From contig LJNK01000003.1 of assembly GCA_001303025.1 (NCBI GenBank), forward strand, positions 1 to 64,000: a DNA stretch of 64,000 bases, given 5' to 3'. This document shows, one piece after another, positions 16,914-23,840 of this stretch. This stretch comes from Deltaproteobacteria bacterium SG8_13 (GTDB lineage Bacteria > Desulfobacterota > Desulfobacteria > Desulfobacterales > SG8-13). The position numbers were made by a program, and so were the translations under genes. Position 1 is the first letter of the stretch; every line of letters begins with the position of its first letter. The notes below the pieces were generated by a model. It had not been told where the DNA came from, searched no databases, and saw nothing but the letters and a program-made list of their open reading frames with translations.

Positions 16914-16935
16914 TTTCCCTTCCTCCCCGCACAAA

Positions 16936-16949
16936 CACGAACGTTCGTG
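16936..16949. promoter_or_regulatory. TetR-type operator, copy 1
   Basis: A perfect 14-base palindrome, CACGAACGTTCGTG, shares the 12-base core ACGAACGTTCGT with the operator in the neighbouring tetR promoter. On the minus strand it follows an AT-rich TAAAAT, a candidate -10, so bound repressor would block the start of the 73-residue gene. Confidence 0.75.
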
Positions 16950-17021
16950 CTATTTTATTTTCAGTTTCTTCCCAAACCCTTGCCTGTCAGGATAGTTTGG
17001 GGTCGGACATCCTGCCGGATC

Positions 17022-17603
17022 TCACCGATAATCAGCCAGCAGTTTGTCGAGAGCGGCCTGTTGGCGCCGCATGGTCTCGCTGTCGCGCAGCAGCTTCTGG
17101 TAGTAATGAAAGCCGAGCAGGAGCGAGTAGAGATCGAAGGCAAACTGTTCGTGGTCGATATCCTGTCGAAAATCGCCTGCCTGAACGGCAGAGGCGGCAA
17201 TCCGCCGCAGGCAATCGACCCACTGCTCTTGCTGATGCAACAGAAACTCCCGGACCTTGCCGGGTCGATCGCTGAACTCCGTGCTGGCGGAGACGAAAAT
17301 GCACCCCCCGGTTAATTTTGCGCTCCAGCCGATCCAGTTGCGGACCAGGGCTTTTATCCGCGGTATGCCGGCCCTGGTTTTCAGTGCTGGAACCACAACG
17401 CTCTCGTTGAAGTCCTGGGCAGCGAACTGCAGGATTTCGATCTGCAGGTTCTCCTTGGATTGGAAATGCGCAAACAGGCCGCTTTTGGACATTCCGATCG
17501 CCCCGGCCAGCGAGCCGATGGTGACGGCTTCCAACCCCACCTGGCTGGCCATGTCGAGGCCGGTTTCCAGGATGGCCAGTTTGGTGTCTTCGCCTTTGGT
17601 CAT
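17022..17603 (-). CDS. TetR family transcriptional regulator
   Basis: A 193-residue repressor. The N-terminal helix-turn-helix is VTIGSLAGAIGMSKSGLFAHFQSKENL, and the C-terminal ligand domain resembles the TetR_C_13-like group (GWSAKLTGGCIFVSASTEF). It probably represses its own gene, because a perfect palindrome lies exactly between its -35 and -10, and also the 73-residue gene, whose leader has a matching site. The ligand is unknown. A FlK-like thioesterase gene is upstream on the same strand; an acyl-CoA ligand would fit but is speculation. Confidence 0.92.
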   Translation of the reverse strand: MTKGEDTKLAILETGLDMASQVGLEAVTIGSLAGAIGMSKSGLFAHFQSKENLQIEILQFAAQDFNESVVVPALKTRAGIPRIKALVRNWIGWSAKLTGGCIFVSASTEFSDRPGKVREFLLHQQEQWVDCLRRIAASAVQAGDFRQDIDHEQFAFDLYSLLLGFHYYQKLLRDSETMRRQQAALDKLLADYR

Positions 17604-17609
17604 GTCGAT

Positions 17610-17638
17610 AAAATAGTACGAACGTTCGTATTAGTCAA
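17610..17638 (-). promoter_or_regulatory. tetR promoter with embedded operator (copy 2)
   Basis: On the minus strand TTGACT (17633-17638) and TATTTT (17610-17615) are 17 bases apart. The perfect palindrome TACGAACGTTCGTA (17617-17630) fills the spacer. This is classical autorepression geometry. The 12-base core is identical to the site at 16936-16949. Confidence 0.78.
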
Positions 17639-17750
17639 GAAAAATTTCGAAATCCGGTTTTTCCGACAAAACGCGTCAATTGCCGGCGGGATCGACTTCG
17701 CAACCCCGGTGTGATTCGCAGCGTTGACCGGATGACCACCCAAACTTCAA

Positions 17751-18176
17751 CTAACCCGCTTTTCCTGCTTTTTCCACCACGCTCTGGTTAAATCGTTCCG
17801 CGTCGATAAGAAATCGCTGATGGGTGCCTGTTGAAATCCGGTCCAGCTCGTCACGGGCTTCGACCGCAAAGGTCAGCTTGCGACCTTCGACAGCGGTCAG
17901 CGTTCCCTTCACGGTCACTGTAAATCCCGGTGGGGTGGCGGCCGTATGACTGATATCGATGTGGATCCCGACGGTCTGCTGTCGGGGCCAGTCGATATGT
18001 GGATTGATGGCCTCAATACAGGCCCACTCGATCAGCCCCACCAGATAACCGGTGGCAAACACCTGCGGCATCTCCTGCAGCTGCGGCGCCTCGGGATATA
18101 GGTGCGGGACGGTCTTGTCGGCCGGCACTTCATAGGCAAACTCGAACGTCATTCCGGGTTGCAGGGTCGACTCCAT
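17751..18176 (-). CDS. FlK-like hotdog-fold thioesterase
   Basis: A 141-residue hotdog protein resembling fluoroacetyl-CoA thioesterase (FlK) family members. It has ATGYLVGLIEWACIEAI, with the helix Glu, GIHIDISHTAATPPG, with the conserved His after the strand, and STGTHQRFLID near the C-terminus. Most bacterial members hydrolyse unidentified acyl-CoAs rather than fluoroacetyl-CoA. AGGAGG is seven bases before ATG. It is upstream of tetR in the same direction with 147 bases between, but tetR has its own promoter. A substrate cannot be given. Confidence 0.8.
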   Translation of the reverse strand: MESTLQPGMTFEFAYEVPADKTVPHLYPEAPQLQEMPQVFATGYLVGLIEWACIEAINPHIDWPRQQTVGIHIDISHTAATPPGFTVTVKGTLTAVEGRKLTFAVEARDELDRISTGTHQRFLIDAERFNQSVVEKAGKAG

Positions 18177-18593
18177 TGGGGCACCTCCTGATTTTTTCTC
18201 CGGTCTGCCGCTTTTCTACAGCTTACAAAAGCCGCAGTCAACCGGCTGCTCTCCGCAGGTAACCGTCGCCGTGGAATTGGGTTCATCGGTGACGATGGCC
18301 GCAGAAGGGGGACAGGCAAACCGTCGGCCGGCGTTTTATCACTGTCCGCACTTATGGGCTTCTGTGCCCCTGGCCGGGATCGTTGCCGAGTTTCGCGATA
18401 CGCTCCCTCCGCAAGTGGTATGATCCCCTCATGATGGGAAAATCCCCGGTTTGCGTCTGCAGCGCCGGCTCAGCGCACCTCACCCCGCACCCTTGTGCGG
18501 CCTTGGCCGATAAAAAAAGGATCCTGTTTGATGGATTGGGCGAGCGGGCGGGATATGGGAGCGTTGCGGGCAGGAGCTGAACGGGATGTTACA
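18177..18593. other. 417-base intergenic region
   Basis: This region holds the promoter side of the thioesterase gene and the 3' side of the FHA gene. A hairpin CCGCAC-CCTT-GTGCGG lies near 18495-18510, with AAAAAAA after GGCCGAT at about 18514-18520. I see no protein or RNA gene. Confidence 0.5.
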
Positions 18594-18974
18594 TCATTCC
18601 TTGGTGTAGTATACGCGGGGAATCCAGCTTTTGTGAATTTTCAGTGTTTTCTCCGCTTTGCGCTCCACGTCGTCGATGAATTTGAAGGTGTTCCATCCCA
18701 CACGGATCAAGTCGTCGTTTTGCAACCGGTGCTCCGTGATCTCCCTGTCGTTCACAAACGTGCTGTTGGTGCTGCCAAGGTCCCTGATGGTATAGGTTGG
18801 TTTTTTATTTCCACCCGGCTCGTTGTCGATTTCCACGACGGCATGTTCCATGCTGACGACCTTGTCGTCGATGAAAATGTCACTGCCCGGATCGCGGCCG
18901 ATGCGGATCAGCGTTTTGTCGAGCTCGAACTTTTTTATCGCCACACCTTCGTGGAGCTGCACGATCGCTGCCAT
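18594..18974 (-). CDS. FHA domain protein
   Basis: A 126-residue forkhead-associated domain protein. It has the phospho-Thr-binding features in order: LIRIGRDPGSDIFID, VVSMEHAVVEI, and RDLGSTNSTFVND. FHA domains bind phosphothreonine peptides, often as Ser/Thr kinase targets or as adaptors in secretion. No kinase gene is in the window. ATG at 18974 has GGGGG eight bases before it; the extension to 18992 is unlikely. The gene ends a minus-strand run: DUF898 - M48 - phosphoesterase - TrmO - membrane protein - FHA. Confidence 0.9.
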   Translation of the reverse strand: MAAIVQLHEGVAIKKFELDKTLIRIGRDPGSDIFIDDKVVSMEHAVVEIDNEPGGNKKPTYTIRDLGSTNSTFVNDREITEHRLQNDDLIRVGWNTFKFIDDVERKAEKTLKIHKSWIPRVYYTKE

Positions 18975-19059
18975 CGTCACATCCCCCTGCAAAGCGGAAA
19001 AAACGGTCCGATTCGACCGTCACTCAGATTTTCTAGAATACCGCATTTTCAGCAGGGAA

Positions 19060-19803
19060 TCAATTCGATTGTCTGCCAATCGAAGCGATAATTCGGTCCA
19101 CTTCTTCCTGCCGAAGCCCGGCTGAAGTGCTGGAGATGTCCATCCACAGCTCGGATCCTTCCTTCGGGAAAACCACCAGGCGAACCGATTTCGAACGGGC
19201 GGGATTTCCAAGCTGAAAGCCCTTGAGTCGGCGGGAATGGAAGGCAAAGATCTCTATGGTATCCTCATTGACGTAAGCGGATTTGTAGGTGAGCAGGATA
19301 CCGATCGCCATCGACTGCTTCGCTGACTGCAGAAAACGCAGCTGGGCTGGGCTTGCAAACAGGATTCGCTCAACGATGGCATAATTCGTCTCACAGCAGG
19401 CGTTGCCAAAAGCCGCCGTAAGCTTGTCCAAAACATAGGTGTTTCCGGGCCGAGTCAACTCCGAGCGCCAATCGATCACCATGGCCGGATTGCGGACCTG
19501 AAAGACCTGCCCGGTGTGAAATATCAGCCCGGACAGGCTTTGGGTCTGAATTCGCGAGGCAACTCCCACCCAGGGGGGTTGGAACGAATACCCGTATGCG
19601 GAAAACAGTGTCCCGGGGAAGACGCCTGCCGGCCCTACGACGCGCTCGTGCGGCACCAGGTGCAGGGGCGGCTTGGACCGAAACTGGTGCAGGGAGACGT
19701 ACCGGGCCCCATACATGGTGAAAATGACCAGCCCGACGGTGGTGAGAATCGCCAGGGCGATCAGGCCGCCAAGGGTTCGCCTGTTTTTATTTTCAGCGGT
19801 CAC
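19060..19803 (-). CDS. Membrane-anchored protein of unknown function
   Basis: A 247-residue protein with one N-terminal transmembrane helix (about 12-30) and a large outside domain. I recognise no family. Features are FPGTLFSAYGYSFQPPW, a CC pair in GNACCETNYAIVERI, and a C-terminal strand-rich segment VRLVVFPKEGSELWMDI. The start is a GTG at 19803, with no clear ribosome site. It is 27 bases after trmO and 85 bases before the FHA gene, so probably co-transcribed. Confidence 0.65.
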   Translation of the reverse strand: MTAENKNRRTLGGLIALAILTTVGLVIFTMYGARYVSLHQFRSKPPLHLVPHERVVGPAGVFPGTLFSAYGYSFQPPWVGVASRIQTQSLSGLIFHTGQVFQVRNPAMVIDWRSELTRPGNTYVLDKLTAAFGNACCETNYAIVERILFASPAQLRFLQSAKQSMAIGILLTYKSAYVNEDTIEIFAFHSRRLKGFQLGNPARSKSVRLVVFPKEGSELWMDISSTSAGLRQEEVDRIIASIGRQSN

Positions 19804-19830
19804 ACGGTTACCATTAACAGATTCAAGAAA

Positions 19831-20313
19831 TCAACGGGTAAAACGGCTGTCAGCTCTCCATTCGCCGGTGCGCTCTTCGACGCCTTCCAGCCAGCCGACA
19901 CGTTTTGCATCCCAACAATCAAACTGCGGCACATACGGTTTGATATCCAGCAGCGGGGTGGTATCGAGCACGTCCACGTTTGCAACATCCAGGGTGTTTC
20001 GGTTTACCGCCAAAAGTTCTACTACGGAGAGCCCGATGGCGTTGGGGCGGGAAGGCGCCCGGGTTGCGAACAGGCCCCGGGGCCGGCTGTCCAGAAAGGG
20101 CGTAACCGTCAAGCGAACCTGTGCGCAACGATGAAAGTGATACAGCAAGATGATATGAGAAAACCCATCCAGGTCTTTGAGCCCTTCGGCAAACTCCGGC
20201 AGCAGTTCTACCCGCCCCAGGCTGCCAGTCGCACCGGCAGCCTGAATCGGCATGCCCTCCGGCTTCGTGAAAGGGGTGTGGATGACACCGATCGGTTTGT
20301 AATAGATGCGCAT
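19831..20313 (-). CDS. trmO: tRNA N6-threonylcarbamoyladenosine-37 methyltransferase TrmO
   Basis: TrmO (YaeB/TsaA-like) uses SAM to methylate t6A37 in certain tRNAs. The 160-residue protein shows the family hallmarks: YKPIGVIHTPF at the N-terminus, LDGFSHIILLYHFH, the signature LFATRAPSRPNAIGLSVVELL, and VDVLDTTPLLDIKPYVPQFD. Its length fits the short form without the second domain. AGGAGG is nine bases before ATG. Its neighbours are a phosphoesterase (33 bases upstream) and a membrane protein, with no functional link evident. Confidence 0.93.
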   Translation of the reverse strand: MRIYYKPIGVIHTPFTKPEGMPIQAAGATGSLGRVELLPEFAEGLKDLDGFSHIILLYHFHRCAQVRLTVTPFLDSRPRGLFATRAPSRPNAIGLSVVELLAVNRNTLDVANVDVLDTTPLLDIKPYVPQFDCWDAKRVGWLEGVEERTGEWRADSRFTR

Positions 20314-20346
20314 TCTATGGCACCTCCTGGCATCGGAAAAATCGAA

Positions 20347-21255
20347 TCAACTTCTTCCGCTTTTTGTTTGGCCGGCAGGCAGTGAGGCGCGCTGCAATAC
20401 GCGCGGCGATATGCCCGCATCCACCCCGCGCTGCTGGCGAACCAGTCTTATTACCGCCAACTCCGGCAAGCAATTCAGTCGCACCGGAACAATCGCCCAG
20501 CCCAGGCCCCGGGAAATGAACAGCGTCGTTTTTTGTGTGTGGATCAACCCGCTCGAGTATTTCTTGTTGAGCACCGGCAGTATGGGCGGGCCCCAGAACG
20601 GAACGACGACCTGACCGCCATGCGTGTGGCCGGAAATTACCAGTTGGATCCGGGTGTGATATGCCGTATCGACGGTGTCGGGATTGTGCGCCAGCAGGAT
20701 TTTCGTTTCTCCGGGCGGGACGGTTCGAAACGCCTGGTCGATGCCAGGCGCATCCTCCCAAAAGTCACCGGCCCCGCCGATCCAGATCCGTGCGGAGCCC
20801 CGGTTGATCGGCACCGCCCGGTGTCGTACATCTTGACCACTCGTGCGAAGCCAGTCAAGTGATTTCCGCGTATCGGCCCAGTGATCGTGGTTGCCCAGAA
20901 CGGAATAGACGCCGTGCGGCGCCTGCAACTTTACCAATTCAGGCCACACCCTGTCGATTTGCTTCGTCCGGTTGTGCTCGTGGACGTAATCGCCGGTGCA
21001 AACGATCATATCTTTTTCAATTGCATTGGCCCGACGGATCAGATGTCGGACAACAGCCAACGGCATCAGCGGACCGTAATGAAGATCGGTCAGGTGCACC
21101 ACGGTGAAACCCTCAAATTTCGGAGGAAGACCGGCGACCGGGACGTCGTAGCGGTTTACCTGGAATCGATACCTTTCGACAAAGAGCGGATAGCCGATCA
21201 CCCCTGCAGCCGCGGCGGAAAGCAAACATCGTTTTAGAAAGCTTCTGCGATTCAT
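20347..21255 (-). CDS. Tat-exported calcineurin-like metallophosphoesterase
   Basis: A 302-residue phosphoesterase with a twin-arginine signal (MNRRSFLKRCLLSAAAAG), so it is exported folded. Metal-binding motifs: HLTDLHYGPL, CTGDYVHE, VLGNHDHW, LLAHNPD and ISGHTHGGQ. It resembles the YkuE group, which removes phosphate from lipid or nucleotide substrates; the substrate here is not known. ATG at 21255 is chosen because it places the RR motif at the N-terminus; the frame extends to 21309. It follows the M48 gene by 103 bases. Confidence 0.9.
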   Translation of the reverse strand: MNRRSFLKRCLLSAAAAGVIGYPLFVERYRFQVNRYDVPVAGLPPKFEGFTVVHLTDLHYGPLMPLAVVRHLIRRANAIEKDMIVCTGDYVHEHNRTKQIDRVWPELVKLQAPHGVYSVLGNHDHWADTRKSLDWLRTSGQDVRHRAVPINRGSARIWIGGAGDFWEDAPGIDQAFRTVPPGETKILLAHNPDTVDTAYHTRIQLVISGHTHGGQVVVPFWGPPILPVLNKKYSSGLIHTQKTTLFISRGLGWAIVPVRLNCLPELAVIRLVRQQRGVDAGISPRVLQRASLPAGQTKSGRS

Positions 21256-21358
21256 ACCGACCGCGTCGATGACGCTGCAACCTTGTTGAAACCCGATCCG
21301 GGCGCACATGAAACGGGGGCGGATCGGAGGTGAACCGGTCCAACCGATGGCTGTCGAG

Positions 21359-22393
21359 TTATCGGGTTAAAGAGGCCTCCAGGTCCTGCAGGTAGCTGAT
21401 CCGCTTCCGGGTCTGCGGATGGGTCGACATGGCCGCCGGCCCGGAAAATTCCGGCTGCTTTTCAGACAACCGCTGCAACACGGTTTGAAGTGGCCGGGTG
21501 CCCCAACCCTTGCCGACGAGAATCATTCCGGCGGCCAGGTCAGCCTCCCTTTCGAACTGCCGGGAATAACCGGATTCCACCAGGATCGTCGGCAGCGTCG
21601 CAGCGATGGAGGTTATCGAGGCAACATCGCCGGCCAGCACGGAAATGAGCAGGAAAACACCGGTGTTCTGAAACAGCATCCGCAGACCGTGCCGGTTTTC
21701 GACATGGGCGGTTTCGTGGACCAGGATAGCGATCAACTCCCGATCGTTTTCCGCCAGTTTCACCAGCTCGTCCGTCATTACGATTATCCCGGAGGGCAGA
21801 GCGAACGCATTCGGCCCGGCCCGGGGACTGCTTCGCAGCACCAGTCGGTAGTGAAAACCCGAATCGACATCCGCAATCAGCTGACGGAAGATGTTTTGCA
21901 AATGATCTGCTTTTTTCTGGCTCAGCGCAGAGGGCTTGAAAAACCCATCATCAAGGGCCTGCAGGGTCCTTTCGCTGACGCTTTCCATGGTCTCCGGCGG
22001 CAGGGAGTAAGCGACCTTTTTAGCGGCGAATGGGATGCCATGGGCGGTGAACATCCAGACGCAGGCGATCAGTCCGGCCAGGCATCCGACAACCAGTCGC
22101 CACCGGGATTCGAAAAAATTCACCAGGCGCAAGATGCGATTATCCCCCTTGAGACTTTCCAACTTTCCAAAGGCCCGCAGGTCAGCGGTATCGCAACGCC
22201 CGCCGTTGGGCAACAGTATCGAGCGTCTGGTTCTGCCCAAGGGGGGGGTTAGTCTGCATTTCCCGAGTGGAAAGAGCAGCGGCAGCCCGTCGGCGTTTCC
22301 GGCAATACGGATTCGCTGCCCGTCGGATTGGATGCTGACGGCGTAAGCTTTGGAGCTTCGTCCGTCAAAGTATGTACCCTTGAATTCAATCAT
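21359..22393 (-). CDS. Membrane M48 family zinc metalloprotease
   Basis: A 344-residue M48 protease. A transmembrane helix lies about 97-118 after an N-terminal beta-rich region. The zinc site is HETAH in ILVHETAHVENRHG, with a third ligand Glu in SRQFEREADL. STHPQTRKRI near the C-terminus is typical of the family. Its first codon overlaps the DUF898 stop in ATGA, so the genes are coupled. DUF898 plus M48 is a recurring pair, which suggests a membrane quality-control partnership, but substrates are unknown. Confidence 0.9.
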   Translation of the reverse strand: MIEFKGTYFDGRSSKAYAVSIQSDGQRIRIAGNADGLPLLFPLGKCRLTPPLGRTRRSILLPNGGRCDTADLRAFGKLESLKGDNRILRLVNFFESRWRLVVGCLAGLIACVWMFTAHGIPFAAKKVAYSLPPETMESVSERTLQALDDGFFKPSALSQKKADHLQNIFRQLIADVDSGFHYRLVLRSSPRAGPNAFALPSGIIVMTDELVKLAENDRELIAILVHETAHVENRHGLRMLFQNTGVFLLISVLAGDVASITSIAATLPTILVESGYSRQFEREADLAAGMILVGKGWGTRPLQTVLQRLSEKQPEFSGPAAMSTHPQTRKRISYLQDLEASLTR

Positions 22394-23529
22394 ATGCCGA
22401 TGGCGATGTCGAAGAAATCGGTGGTCACCTCACCGATGGCACTCTGATCCGCTTCAGCCGCCGCGCTGTATTCGTCCAGGCTGCGTTCGGAAATAATCGT
22501 CAACGAGTTGAGGATATATCGGGTTCGCCTGATTTTCGCCCAGGGGATCAGCAGCCCGAAGGAGATAAAAATGGCAAGTATGTTCGTCAGCCGGATCCAC
22601 ATCAGCTTTCTGATCTCCAGTCGGCTTTGAAACTGCAGGGTGCCCGCCCGGGTCTGCGCCCAGCAGTAATTGGTCACCCGGCCGAAGATGTACTGCTGGA
22701 CAAGGGTAAAATAGACCATCATAACCACATAAGAGATTATAGGAATCAGCACGATTGCTCTGCTCAATCCTGCCGGCTGAATGGAGATGTCCTCTACGAA
22801 ACTGACAAAGCCCAGGAAACCGGCTACACCAATGCCCAGGAAAACCATGGATACCAGTCCCGCCAAACCGTAGGTTCGATAGAAGGCTCCGGCGTTGCCT
22901 TCAAATGAATTGCGGGTGGCTCCGTACGAAAAATTTTGGAAAAAATACTTCTTTCGCCTGTACATCCAAAAGGGAACGATCAGGCCCAGCGTCAATGGTA
23001 TCAGAATCGGCAGCAAGAGATATATGCCGTAACTCTCTTTCAGGCTGCCATAGAACCGAAACCGGATATTCCGGTAGGCTGAATTATAGGCATTGAATCG
23101 AAGAGATTTGCAAATCAAAAAGGGCAATACCAGGTAAAATGCAAGGAGAACACCGCTGCTGTAAAGCTGGTTGTAAGTGTCAGCGAACAGATAGAGCAGA
23201 ATCCCTGCCCCGACGATCAGGTTCCCCTTGAAGATAAACCAGGGGTTGGCCATGTAATCGAAAGGCTGGCCGGCCAGCAGGGTGCGCGCGTAAAGATATC
23301 GACGGCTTCTCACTTTTGCCCAGGCCGCGAAGATACCGCAAGTCAAAACGGTTAAAAACAAGTTTACCATCCAGATGCGGAAATATTCCCCTGCCGTGCC
23401 GGAAAAAATCATTCTGTATCGCTGACTTCCCGCCGGTGCCACCACGGCCGGCTCACCTGAAGACAACGCTTCCGCCGATTGCGGATTTTCCATCTCCAGC
23501 TTGATTCCGTTCACTTCAATGTCGCTCAT
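22390..23529 (-). CDS. YjgN/DUF898 family membrane protein
   Basis: A 379-residue polytopic membrane protein of the DUF898 (YjgN) family. Two similar halves each contain a signature of the type GIFAAWAKVRSRRYL and GLLIPWAKIRRTRYI, plus NPWFIFKG and a Phe-rich YFFQNFSYGATRN. The function of the family is unknown. ATG at 23529 has GGGGG eight bases upstream; the longer frame begins with a TTG and is unlikely. It is coupled to the M48 protease downstream by a four-base overlap. A divergent promoter region separates it from the Lon-like gene. Confidence 0.9.
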   Translation of the reverse strand: MSDIEVNGIKLEMENPQSAEALSSGEPAVVAPAGSQRYRMIFSGTAGEYFRIWMVNLFLTVLTCGIFAAWAKVRSRRYLYARTLLAGQPFDYMANPWFIFKGNLIVGAGILLYLFADTYNQLYSSGVLLAFYLVLPFLICKSLRFNAYNSAYRNIRFRFYGSLKESYGIYLLLPILIPLTLGLIVPFWMYRRKKYFFQNFSYGATRNSFEGNAGAFYRTYGLAGLVSMVFLGIGVAGFLGFVSFVEDISIQPAGLSRAIVLIPIISYVVMMVYFTLVQQYIFGRVTNYCWAQTRAGTLQFQSRLEIRKLMWIRLTNILAIFISFGLLIPWAKIRRTRYILNSLTIISERSLDEYSAAAEADQSAIGEVTTDFFDIAIGI

Positions 23530-23840
23530 CTGGATATCCCCCGCCGTTAATGCCGGATTGCCGGTGGACAAGGAAAAGCCTGTTCGACAGTTACCATCAT
23601 GCCTGCATATTATCAGATAACCGGCGAGAAAATCAATCCGCGCAGACTCGCGCCCGTGCCGCGCGGAAGAAAAGCGGACTGCAAGGGGGAAAAAGCCGAG
23701 TCAGGTTGTCAGGTAATTTTGCTTCCCGGGCAAAAAAACGCTATAGTGCATATCGATCGCCCTGCATCATGGGTGAATGCACCGTATTTCACCTCGATTT
23801 TGCGCCCAACGTTCGTCAAACACTGGAAAAGGAGTACGGC
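23530..23840. other. 311-base divergent promoter region
   Basis: This region lies between the DUF898 gene and the Lon-like gene. It contains the plus-strand promoter at 23719-23747. Apart from promoter and leader sequence I see nothing else here. Confidence 0.5.
23719..23747 (+). promoter_or_regulatory. Candidate promoter of the Lon-like gene
   Basis: TTGCTT (23719-23724) and TATAGT (23742-23747) are 17 bases apart, about 90 bases before the start codon. The -10 matches the consensus at five of six positions and the -35 is weaker. Confidence 0.45.

Noticed and set aside
18290-18370. GACAGGCAAACC resembles the 5' part of a GEMM c-di-GMP riboswitch
   Set aside because: The following GNGGGACGCAAAGC-type block and the closing tetraloop arm are absent, so the match is a short chance similarity.
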